Positions 1 through 6,902 of a stretch of DNA of 11,775 bases are shown here, piece by piece. The notes beneath the pieces were generated by a model. It did no database searches. It saw nothing but the letters and a program-made list of their open reading frames with translations, and had not been told where the DNA came from. The position numbers and the translations under genes are program-made. Numbering within the stretch: position 1 is the stretch's first letter; every line of letters begins with the position of its first letter. Origin of the DNA: Candidatus Desantisbacteria bacterium CG1_02_38_46 (GTDB taxonomy: Bacteria > Desantisbacteria > UBA1551 > UBA1559); NCBI GenBank assembly GCA_001871015.1, contig MNUO01000006.1, positions 1-11,775 of the forward strand. Direction: 5' to 3'.

Positions 1-646
1 CCCATGCCATAATAGTAATTTCTTCAGTAAGATTGAGACTATCTGAATGAAGAACTTCTACATAATTATTTGTTCCATTAAATTGCAAGGCACTGCCATA
101 TTTACCACTGACATATACAGGACCATTTTTTAGGGTTCCTGTATTATTATATCCAGAGGCATCAAGAGTAATTGAATTACCATCATCAAAGTTCCAAATG
201 CCTACTGCTCCCTGTTTATTGACTCCTCTCGTAATTGTATCATCCGCCGCGGCGGAGACAACTGCAACAATTGTATCCTGACCAGTATAATTTGAAACAA
301 TAGTGAAAGTGCATTTCCCGTTGGCATCAGTAGTCTGAGTTGAACCTGTATTAGGAGCGCCCCTGCTGTCATAAATTGTGTCAGAATTACCCCTCGTGTA
401 AAGAGTAACTATTTTCCCTGAGATGGGATAGCCGGATAAATCATTCACACATACTACTGCTGTCCCTGTAGAAGTCCCATTAGCATTTATCTGGTAAGGA
501 GAAAAGATAATATAGGATGAGTTCTTAGAAAAAGTTAAGTTATCTGATAAAAGGAGGTCAGGAGTTGAGGTTGGTCCATCTATAATTGTATTGGCAGAAG
601 TTTTGGTTGTAACTATCACTGTATAGGTATTAGCTGGCAGATGCAC
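1..646 (-). pseudogene. Downstream part of IS-split secreted LamG/Big_1-like protein (runs off window)
   Basis: This is the C-terminal part of a gene whose N-terminal part lies at 2036-2440. The frame is open from 646 to the window edge and continues beyond it. Visible modules, numbered on the rejoined protein, are a Thr/Ser-rich stretch (about 136-180), a bacterial Ig-like Big_1-type domain (about 180-268, with the GKIVTLYT and DANGKCTFTIVS style strands), and the start of a LamG/concanavalin-like domain (from about 284, with IWNFDDG, ALQFNG and NNYVEV motifs, cut at ITIMAW). LamG and Big_1 modules are typical of secreted or surface proteins that bind glycans or other macromolecules. An IS481-like element at 647-2035 separates this part from its signal peptide and ribosome binding site, so it is probably not expressed as an exported protein. 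An in-frame ATG at 662-664 inside the IS could allow low-level translation of a cytoplasmic fragment. The function of the intact protein is not known. Confidence 0.8.
641..646. repeat. Left copy of 6-bp target-site duplication (ATGCAC)
   Basis: ATGCAC directly abuts the left end of the IS at 647 and is repeated at 2036-2041 next to its right end. Joining the host sequences through a single copy gives a continuous reading frame (N W Q V H L P A N T), which is strong support for these boundaries. Confidence 0.85.
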
Positions 647-660
647 ATAGATCGTGCAGT
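647..660. repeat. Left terminal inverted repeat of IS481-like element
   Basis: ATAGATCGTGCAGT matches the opposite end at 2022-2035 (read on the minus strand) at 13 of 14 positions, with one G/C mismatch at position 4. It lies about 47 bp beyond the transposase stop codon. Confidence 0.8.
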
Positions 661-706
661 TCATTTGTTGCAATTTTTGCTCATTGAAAACTGGAAATAG
701 TCTATG

Positions 707-1948
707 TTAAAGGAACCTGTTATTGGGATCAAAAGGCACTGCTTTTTCTCTTAGTTTATAAGGAAAACTCTTTATCAATATCCTTGGAGAATCTTCACTT
801 TCCTGATAATAGATATTACAAACTTCCCTACCAGTATCAACAGTAACCCAGAGATAATCAGTAAATAGAGATTGATCAATAAAGAAATTTTCATTTAAGA
901 TGGAAATTTCTCCTTTTTCATCAACCTGACGGATAAAATGAATCTTTCCTTCTGTTAAGGGAAGTTCTTTAAGATGTTTGTCATATCCAAAAGGTAAAAC
1001 CTGTGATTCAATTTCTTCTAACTTTTTCTTGCTATTGGAATAAGCCTGGTATTCATTATGGCGGATTTCAAGTATCTTTGCTTCCCTGTGTAAAGAAGTG
1101 TGTGTCTCAAATTGATATTTTTGCCAGAGTTTCTTATCGAATAGAGAATTAAAGCTTTCAATGCTACCATTCATCCAGGGTTTCTCATCGGCAATAAAGA
1201 CGGGCTGTACACCAAGAAACAGGCAGAGGCGAACTACTTTACTGATGGAGCGTTTGTGTGTAAGACTGCCAGAAGCAGTGCAATGATTATCCATCTGCAG
1301 ATACACAGGAATTTTTAATCTCTGCCAGGCTTTAATAAAGAAGTCTACTACATACACGGCTAATTGTTCAGGATATTGCTCAAGGAAAACCTGGTGGTTC
1401 ACTATATCCTTCAAATGGTAAGAAAAGAAAGGTCCTCGACCCTTAATATAGCGAGGGCCAACTATATCCATTTGATGAGATTCGTTGACCTTTGTAGGCT
1501 TAAGCAACGGGTAGAACTTGTTAGATTTTCGGCGCCTCCTTTTATCAGGTTTAATGATTAAACCTTCTCGTTTGATAATATGGTTAATCCATCGCTCTTT
1601 GGGAATTTGCTCGTCTGAGTATTCCCGGTTATCAATCAACTCCTGACGCACGGCCCTTGCACCAAAAAACTTATATTTTGTTTCTTCTGTCTCGGCTCTG
1701 GACAAATCTTTACGGACTTCGATAACATCATTAATGACTTTATGGATATATCTTGTGTTAAGTTTCTTAGGTCTTTTGCTTTTATCTTTAAGGCCGGCAG
1801 TGCCATATAAACGATAGTTCTTCAGATGCTTAAAAAACCATCTCTCTGAACGTCTGAGCTTCTTGTAGATCTGAATTGGTTTTAATCCCTGGCTATATAG
1901 ATCCATTGCCCTAAGCCGTCTTAAATATTCCTTTTGGTTTTTACCCAT
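707..1948 (-). CDS. DDE (rve-type) transposase of the IS481-like element
   Basis: The 413-aa protein catalyses cut-and-paste or copy-out transposition of the surrounding element. Residues 1-65 form a helix-turn-helix region, with a second DNA-binding segment around 66-135. A basic patch (RRRRK near 137-141) precedes the RNase H-like catalytic core. The catalytic acids that can be seen are D161 (in HQMDIVGP), D220 (in LQMDNH) and E264 (in MNGSIESFN). The C-terminal part, about 330-413, is a small beta-rich domain as in many IS481-like enzymes. A longer frame could begin at 2005, but that start lies upstream of the -35 box. The ATG at 1948 follows a clear Shine-Dalgarno run (AGGAAGGGGGG, 4 nt spacing) and starts the HTH, so 1948 is preferred. 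No frameshift or missing catalytic residue is seen, so it is likely active. Confidence 0.9.
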   Translation of the reverse strand: MGKNQKEYLRRLRAMDLYSQGLKPIQIYKKLRRSERWFFKHLKNYRLYGTAGLKDKSKRPKKLNTRYIHKVINDVIEVRKDLSRAETEETKYKFFGARAVRQELIDNREYSDEQIPKERWINHIIKREGLIIKPDKRRRRKSNKFYPLLKPTKVNESHQMDIVGPRYIKGRGPFFSYHLKDIVNHQVFLEQYPEQLAVYVVDFFIKAWQRLKIPVYLQMDNHCTASGSLTHKRSISKVVRLCLFLGVQPVFIADEKPWMNGSIESFNSLFDKKLWQKYQFETHTSLHREAKILEIRHNEYQAYSNSKKKLEEIESQVLPFGYDKHLKELPLTEGKIHFIRQVDEKGEISILNENFFIDQSLFTDYLWVTVDTGREVCNIYYQESEDSPRILIKSFPYKLREKAVPFDPNNRFL

Positions 1949-1970
1949 AATACCCCCCTTCCTAAAGGAT

Positions 1971-1998
1971 ATTATGGACATATTTTCCAATTTGTCAA
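1971..1998 (-). promoter_or_regulatory. Promoter of the IS481-like transposase
   Basis: Read on the minus strand there is a perfect -35 box TTGACA (1993-1998), a 16-bp spacer and a -10 box CATAAT (1971-1976), followed 22 bp later by the ATG at 1948. It lies inside the element, so the transposase does not depend on the host gene's transcription. Confidence 0.7.
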
Positions 1999-2021
1999 GG
2001 AGCAAAGAATCTATAATTCAG

Positions 2022-2035
2022 ACTGCACGATGTAT
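2022..2035. repeat. Right terminal inverted repeat of IS481-like element
   Basis: Read on the minus strand this end is ATACATCGTGCAGT, 13 of 14 identical to the left end. The stop codon of the truncated host N-terminal fragment (TGA at 2018-2020) is supplied from just inside this end. Confidence 0.8.
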
Positions 2036-2041
2036 ATGCAC
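2036..2041. repeat. Right copy of 6-bp target-site duplication (ATGCAC)
   Basis: This is identical to 641-646 and lies immediately outside the right inverted repeat of the IS481-like element. Confidence 0.85.
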
Positions 2042-2445
2042 TTGCCAATTAGCAATTTGAGAAGCATTTTTGATATTTTCTAAGGTTATTATTTTAAAAA
2101 CAGTTGTATTATCTAATGTTAGAGAATCTGATTTTACTGTATAAATAATTGTGTCTTCATCAATAGAAATAGTTCCTGTGCCTATGCCTGATACAGTTCC
2201 AAGTGAAGGAGCATTTGTGCTGAAATTAAATCCCGGAGAGAACTTCATTGTAACTGTATTAATTGTATCTGCGGTTGCAGTTCTAAATATAATCTGATGA
2301 ACTACAGGTGTATCGTTGATTAACCTTGAAGTCATTGTATCAGCAACGTAAGGCAGAGTTGTCCCATAACCAATTCCACTAAAAAACAGGACTCCTAACC
2401 CCAAAATACAAATTAAACTCAACAAAATTTTTTTATACATTTTAA

Positions 2446-2456
2446 TCCCCCTTCCT
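2446..2456 (-). promoter_or_regulatory. Strong ribosome binding site of the split LamG gene
   Basis: Read on the minus strand this is AGGAAGGGGGA, five bases before the ATG at 2440. It fixes the start of the disrupted gene. Confidence 0.7.
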
Positions 2457-2464
2457 GTTGTAGT

Positions 2465-2580
2465 GGTCCGATGTCCCGATGTAATGTTGGGGATACGGAC
2501 TCTCAGATGGAGTCCGAAGACTCATACGGAGTCCTTCGGACCGAAGATACATCGGAGCAGAGTTTGCTCTGCTAAAATGT
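2465..2580. repeat. Hairpin-rich intergenic palindromic element
   Basis: This segment between two genes is packed with nested inverted repeats and is more GC-rich than its surroundings. Outer arms are TCCGATGT (2467-2474) and ACATCGGA (2549-2556). Inside are CGGACTC (2496-2502) with GAGTCCG (2510-2516), and a 12-bp arm at 2512-2523 with its partner at 2529-2541, one bulged C. A neighbouring hairpin is AGCAGAG/CTCTGCT at about 2556-2573. The word GGAGTCC occurs twice and CCGATG twice, with CATCGG in the opposite arm. On RNA this could fold into a multi-armed structure between the two operon genes. It may be a repeat of REP/MITE type or an mRNA-processing or stability element. No U-tract follows any hairpin, so a classical terminator is not supported. 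Confidence 0.65.
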
Positions 2581-2694
2581 AGCGCAGACCTTTACCTGAA
2601 AAATGCGTAAAAACGCCCTATTTTTAATTTTTAAAGAATTAGCAGCAAAAATAGAACTAGCAACAAACATCCCTTTTTTATTTAATCTTTTCAT
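2572..2694 (-). CDS. Possible 40-aa small ORF following the large LamG gene
   Basis: An ATG lies three bases after the stop of the 1397-aa gene and opens a 40-codon frame ending in TAG at 2572. The peptide starts MKRLNKKGMFVASSIFAA, a basic start followed by a short hydrophobic stretch, and ends in a basic and hydrophobic tail (KVCATF). The closeness to the upstream stop would allow translational coupling, and a weak SD-like GGAAGAG lies within the end of the upstream gene. The last codons enter the hairpin-rich element. I recognise no family, and the frame may be open by chance. It is recorded only because of its position. Confidence 0.25.
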   Translation of the reverse strand: MKRLNKKGMFVASSIFAANSLKIKNRAFLRIFQVKVCATF

Positions 2695-2697
2695 TTT

Positions 2698-5600
2698 TTA
2701 CTCTTCCCAAACCTCAAGATTATCAAAATAAAGGGTAGAGGTGGGACTACCGGTACATCTTGCTCCACCTAAGACTACCTGCACAGGATTTTGATAATCA
2801 AAATTAGGGTAAGTGTTTACTACCTCCCAATCCAAACCATTCCAGCAGGAAAAGATAATATTATTTTCTTTGTCCCAATCAATCCTTATCTTTTTACCTT
2901 TATCAACCTCTGTAGAATCATCATGAAGTCTTCCTTTTTTATCTATATCTATAGCAAGCCGATATGCTCCTCCACCAAAAACTTGATTTCTTGTTCCCAG
3001 ACAGACCTGTGTTTTTCCCTGATCTGCCCAGAGATAAATTCCTCCTGAAGGTTCATTATAAGAAGTGGGTGACCAATCAAGATCACAAATTAAAGTTAAT
3101 GGCTTTTTAAAACTGAGTTTTGAATATAACTTGGGATAAACTCCAAATGCCTCTTTAGTATCAGGAAGATAAATTTCTAAACGATTATTTTTAATAGAAA
3201 TACAACCCTCAGAGTCTTCAACAATCCATTTATTTTTATCAAGAGAGGAAAGATTAAAATTATCTTCCATTACTTTTTTTCCTTTTATTTCTCGGGGGAG
3301 AAGAATTTTTTTAGATTCTGCTTCTATGGAAACGATTGGTTTTTCTTTTTGTTTGGGTTTTTTAGCAATTTCTTCTTTGCTTAAAAAAATCAAAGTATGG
3401 AGGTCGTAAATGTCTAAAGAAATCTCTAATTTTATTTCCTTAAGTTCTCCCGTGTCTTTTGTTCCTTTAAGTAAAACCTGATTATGAGCTAAATCTCTTA
3501 TTTCTCCTCCTTCTTTTAAGGAACGAGGAATTGTTAAGATAACTTTTTTTGGTTTTGCACTATCATTTAAAACTGCAAGCCTATCATCCCCAAACCATTT
3601 TACCCACAATCTTTCATCTTTATCACCTTCAATTATTCCATCAAAATCTTTTGGGGGAACAGCTGGTAAAGCCAGATAGCAACGAGAGAATGAACGCAAA
3701 ATAGCCTCATGTCCAAAACTTCCTCTTTCCCAGCTCTGTAATAAAATATAATAAGCATTGGCAGTACGAAGAGCATAAGTGATTGGTTCAAAAAAGTATC
3801 GTCCAGGAGGAGAAGTAGTTGCCGCACCCAAACAGTGAAGGGGAGCAAATTCACTTCCTGGAGCTTTGAGAGAGGCGGAGTGTTCTTCCCAGCAGGCAAA
3901 ATTTAAAGTAAGACCACTGCCCTCACCAGTTTTAAAAAGTTCAGCTACACCAGGAACATAATTAAATTTTTTATAAGCCCATGGATTGGTAACACGGCAA
4001 AGAGAATAGCGTCCCCAGGTAGGAGTGAAGAAAATGTCTAACCCAGTAAACATTCCCCGATTAATCACAATGCCTTTGTCCTTGGCAAAAAGACGGGGGT
4101 CATAACCATGAGAACGGAAAATTTCTAAAGGAGATTTACCTTCTGGCCATTCAATATTGATACTTGGAAGTTCAGGAAGGGAAGTTTCCACAAACAATTT
4201 TTTACCTTTCTCTGCCATTAAATCTCTTGCCTTTAACCAGAGTTTATGTATCTCCTGACAGCGCCAATCAAGCCATTTATCCCAGACGTTTTCTTTTAAC
4301 CAACCATAAGGATTTTCTTCAGGAACATCAATTCCGGTAGCTTCTTCAAATTGGGCAATATCCCATTTACTATAACCCAATTTTTCTGCCGGTGTTTTAC
4401 CAGAAGGGTCACCCCAATCCATTCCAGCATAACAAAATCCTTCTCTTCCACAAACATAAAAACCAATTTCTTCTACACAATCATAGGAAGAGTAATAATC
4501 TCTCATTTCCTTTAAAGTATCTAAAAATAATTTTTGCACCTCTGGTCTTAAAGGGTCAGGAAGAGACCACATACCAAAAACTTTTACTCTTTTTCCATCC
4601 TGGGTTACCTGAAAGGATTCTTCATCCCATCCGGGCAATAATTCCCCCGGGTCACCTTTTCCACTACATCCAGGATGAACCAAAGAAGCCATAAAAGGAA
4701 TTAGTTTAATTCCATATTTGCTGGCCAAAGAGAGAAACTGACTGCTTAAAGTTGGAGAACTGCGAAATATTTTTGAAGGATACCAGGCGCTTTGAGTACA
4801 AACCGGTCCCCCATCAATAGCAAAAAATCCTACAGTATTTAATCCACTTAATTTTAAATTTTCAAAATAAGTCTTTATTGCTGCTTCTCCATCCCGAAAA
4901 GCATCAATCATATAACGCTGAAATATATAAGGAGTATACATATAATATATCCCAATTTTTCTTTCTGGAAAGTTTTCTTTTACGGGAATATCTAAGGGTT
5001 TTGCTGAAGGTAAATCAATGATATCAAAAAGCCACATTTGGGAAATTGCTCCTCCAGATTTTTCAAATATTTCCTCTTCTAATAGTAAGTGAGAAACAGT
5101 AAATCTAATTGAGGAAAGACTGGGATAAAAAATAAAGGAAAAAATAAGGGGTTTGCCATCACAGGGATATTCTCTTCCAGTATAAATTCCCCCCCCCTCA
5201 AGAAAACTAAAGCTAGGAGAAATGCCCAGAGGGGGATGGCCCCTGACCACCGTATTTCGTTCAATATCATTGGGAATTTCTGCCATCAGGAGATGAGGTG
5301 TAGCAATTCGCTCTGTTCGCATTGTATAGGAAAAATAGGAAAGTTCCTTTCGGTTATCAGTAACCCGGTATTTTCTCCCGTTAATTTCTATTATTCTTGA
5401 CTTACCCCCTAAACCATTATTTTCACTAAAAGAATGATCTTCTTTTGCAGCATCTACATAATCTACTAATTTGCATCTGATAATATCCTCATTAAGGCCA
5501 TAAGATTTAATTCGATTAATTACTTTTTCATCTTTAAGATATTTACATTGTTCAGAAATAAGACTGGAAACATCACAGAAGAATATTCCATCTGTTCCTT

Positions 5601-6891
5601 TAATAGGAATATATGACTTCCCTTCATAAATTAAAAAATCATTTTTATCAATAGCCCAGGAATGAGTTTCTCCAAATTGGTCAGTAAATACCCCCTGGGT
5701 TAAATCTTTTGTTTTAGTAACTATCTCTGTTTTGGGAATAACTGGTTCCTTATTAAGAAATTTTAAACCTTCTTTTAATTCCAGTGCTTCTTGAGAATCA
5801 TAAAGATGACCTGCAATTTTTACACTTACATAATATTTTCCTGGTCTAAAAGAATTGACTGCAAGATGTGGAAGAAGAATGGAAAAAGGGCCAAGATTAA
5901 TAGTTTCTCCCACTTTCCATTTACTGGTAGGAGGTTGAGGATAAACAGTGGCAATTGGCTTTGGCTGGCGTACTCCTTCTCTTAATTTTATGGTAATTGG
6001 TAAATCTAAAGGAATTTCTTTGAGAGTTTTAAAAGAAAGGTTAAGGCTAAAAGTTTCCTCAGGAGAAATTTCTGGAGATACTTTGACCTTTTCAAGAATA
6101 ATTTCTTCTTTAAGTGGAAGAGGAATTTCTTTTTTACTCTCAGGCTTCTTTTTAACTTCAGTTTCCTTCTTCTCCTCCGCTATCTTCTTTATTTCACTAA
6201 CAGATACTCCTTGATATTCTCCCATTATCTCTTCCAGAGTTAATGCACGATTGTATATTTTCACTTCATCAATTATTCCTAAAAAATAATAAGAAAGTGG
6301 AGTCCCTTGGGCACCAATATGAAGAGAAGAATTTCCCAGAGTAATTTCACCGCTTACTTCTTTACTTTCTTTATCAAGTTTTCCATTTACATATAATTTT
6401 ACCAATTTTCCATCATAGGTAATTGCTAAATGGACCCATTCGTTATTTATTAGTTTGGTTTTTCCTTCTACGGGAATTAAATTACCATCTATACTTACAT
6501 AACCGTAAGCAATATTATTTAATGTGGTCTGTAAAATATAACCAAGTTTTTTATCTCTTGTAGAAACAATATGCTGAAGTCGACTATAATCAGAAGATTT
6601 AACCCAGGCCATTACACTAATATTTTCAGCAATATGTGGGCTTTCTATTTCCACATAAGCATTTTCTCCATTAAACTCAAGGGCATATCCCTTCTTGCCT
6701 TTCACCCACTCTGCTCCTATTATTTCTCCATCTAAATTGTTTCCACTTTTATCCTTAGCAATTTCTCCTTTTCCCTCATCAAAGTTCCAGTAGCCAATTA
6801 ATCCCTTTTCTTTTGCATTTGTATCCACAGAAAGGAATAACCCCGCTATCACCAAAAAAATTAACCAATTACCAATTCCCGGCATCCTCAT
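2698..6891 (-). CDS. Large secreted modular protein: LamG + TIM-barrel glycosidase-like core + C-terminal beta-sandwich
   Basis: The 1397-aa protein is probably exported and binds, and may cleave, a polysaccharide. Modules in order: signal peptide about 1-26 (hydrophobic 9-20, likely cleavage after TNA); LamG/concanavalin-like domain about 30-220 (YWNFDEG, ALEFNG, AYVEIES, GIIDEVKIYNRAL); charged Lys/Glu linker 230-268; Ig/FN3-like beta region about 270-370; beta-rich region about 395-640; TIM-barrel-like region about 645-1080; beta-sandwich about 1085-1170, as often follows a barrel in glycosidases; Lys/Pro linker 1175-1190; C-terminal LamG/GH16-like sandwich about 1205-1395. Barrel-like features include GLNTVGFFAIDGG (684-696), GREG (815-818) and LFVETSLPE (899-907); E817 and E902 are candidate catalytic acids, which is inference only. 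I cannot assign a GH family. An SD (AAGGAGGAG, 6894-6902) overlaps the stop of the upstream gene. ATG 6891 and an ATG two codons later are both plausible starts. A G9 tract sits near residue 567. Confidence 0.8.
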   Translation of the reverse strand: MRMPGIGNWLIFLVIAGLFLSVDTNAKEKGLIGYWNFDEGKGEIAKDKSGNNLDGEIIGAEWVKGKKGYALEFNGENAYVEIESPHIAENISVMAWVKSSDYSRLQHIVSTRDKKLGYILQTTLNNIAYGYVSIDGNLIPVEGKTKLINNEWVHLAITYDGKLVKLYVNGKLDKESKEVSGEITLGNSSLHIGAQGTPLSYYFLGIIDEVKIYNRALTLEEIMGEYQGVSVSEIKKIAEEKKETEVKKKPESKKEIPLPLKEEIILEKVKVSPEISPEETFSLNLSFKTLKEIPLDLPITIKLREGVRQPKPIATVYPQPPTSKWKVGETINLGPFSILLPHLAVNSFRPGKYYVSVKIAGHLYDSQEALELKEGLKFLNKEPVIPKTEIVTKTKDLTQGVFTDQFGETHSWAIDKNDFLIYEGKSYIPIKGTDGIFFCDVSSLISEQCKYLKDEKVINRIKSYGLNEDIIRCKLVDYVDAAKEDHSFSENNGLGGKSRIIEINGRKYRVTDNRKELSYFSYTMRTERIATPHLLMAEIPNDIERNTVVRGHPPLGISPSFSFLEGGGIYTGREYPCDGKPLIFSFIFYPSLSSIRFTVSHLLLEEEIFEKSGGAISQMWLFDIIDLPSAKPLDIPVKENFPERKIGIYYMYTPYIFQRYMIDAFRDGEAAIKTYFENLKLSGLNTVGFFAIDGGPVCTQSAWYPSKIFRSSPTLSSQFLSLASKYGIKLIPFMASLVHPGCSGKGDPGELLPGWDEESFQVTQDGKRVKVFGMWSLPDPLRPEVQKLFLDTLKEMRDYYSSYDCVEEIGFYVCGREGFCYAGMDWGDPSGKTPAEKLGYSKWDIAQFEEATGIDVPEENPYGWLKENVWDKWLDWRCQEIHKLWLKARDLMAEKGKKLFVETSLPELPSINIEWPEGKSPLEIFRSHGYDPRLFAKDKGIVINRGMFTGLDIFFTPTWGRYSLCRVTNPWAYKKFNYVPGVAELFKTGEGSGLTLNFACWEEHSASLKAPGSEFAPLHCLGAATTSPPGRYFFEPITYALRTANAYYILLQSWERGSFGHEAILRSFSRCYLALPAVPPKDFDGIIEGDKDERLWVKWFGDDRLAVLNDSAKPKKVILTIPRSLKEGGEIRDLAHNQVLLKGTKDTGELKEIKLEISLDIYDLHTLIFLSKEEIAKKPKQKEKPIVSIEAESKKILLPREIKGKKVMEDNFNLSSLDKNKWIVEDSEGCISIKNNRLEIYLPDTKEAFGVYPKLYSKLSFKKPLTLICDLDWSPTSYNEPSGGIYLWADQGKTQVCLGTRNQVFGGGAYRLAIDIDKKGRLHDDSTEVDKGKKIRIDWDKENNIIFSCWNGLDWEVVNTYPNFDYQNPVQVVLGGARCTGSPTSTLYFDNLEVWEE
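5189..5197 (-). repeat. Nine-base G homopolymer inside the large LamG gene
   Basis: Nine consecutive C on the plus strand (G9 on the coding strand) encode part of LEGGGIY near residue 567 of the 1397-aa protein. A change of one base would shift the frame and remove the barrel and C-terminal modules. It is the longest G/C run in an otherwise AT-rich window. Confidence 0.8.
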
Positions 6892-6893
6892 TT

Positions 6894-6902
6894 CTCCTCC
6901 TT
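6894..6902 (-). promoter_or_regulatory. Shine-Dalgarno site of the large LamG gene, overlapping the upstream stop
   Basis: Read on the minus strand, AAGGAGGAG overlaps the TAA stop (6901-6903) of the URO-D-like gene. GGAGG lies four bases before the ATG at 6891 and ten before the next in-frame ATG. The overlap indicates coupled translation in one mRNA and leaves the exact start ambiguous by two codons. Confidence 0.7.

Larger units (their letters stand above)
647..2035 (-). mobile_element. IS481-like insertion sequence, complete, 1389 bp
   Basis: The element is bounded by imperfect inverted repeats. The left end reads ATAGATCGTGCAGT and the right end, read inward on the minus strand, reads ATACATCGTGCAGT (13 of 14 identical). 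It is flanked by ATGCAC direct repeats. It carries one transposase gene (707-1948) with its own promoter just inside the right end. The DDE integrase-type catalytic domain with an N-terminal helix-turn-helix places it in the IS481/IS3-like rve group; the precise family is uncertain. It interrupts a LamG protein gene at codon 135. Both ends, the frame and the duplication look intact, so the insertion is probably recent. Confidence 0.88.
2018..2440 (-). pseudogene. N-terminal part of IS-split secreted LamG/Big_1-like protein
   Basis: The fragment encodes 135 host residues plus five residues read from the IS end (I H R A V, then TGA). Residues 1-26 form a typical Sec signal peptide: MYKK, then a long hydrophobic stretch ending near GIGYG. 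The rest, about 27-135, is a Thr/Ser-rich beta domain (pattern VTMKFSPGFNFS, then GTGTISID) that I cannot assign to a named family; similar stretches occur in repetitive secreted proteins. The start is well supported: AGGAAGGGGGA at 2446-2456 lies five bases upstream of the ATG. The gene follows the large LamG/glycosidase-like gene in the same direction across a structured 257-bp gap, so it could be the last visible member of that operon. A 140-aa exported stub may still be made. Confidence 0.82.

Noticed and set aside
1364-1561. Plus-strand frames lying opposite the transposases and the large LamG gene
   Set aside because: They have no ribosome binding sites or domain character and lie wholly within well-supported minus-strand genes.
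1949-2005. N-terminal extension of the IS481-like transposase starting at 2005
   Set aside because: The extension includes the -35 and -10 boxes; the ATG at 1948 has a strong Shine-Dalgarno run and begins the HTH domain.
2556-2573. AGCAGAG/CTCTGCT hairpin as a Rho-independent terminator
   Set aside because: No run of U follows the stem on either strand (minus reads CCGATG, plus reads AAAATG), so termination is not supported.
2465-2580. CRISPR array
   Set aside because: The repeats here are inverted and unequal in spacing, there are no regular direct repeats with spacers, and no cas genes are present.
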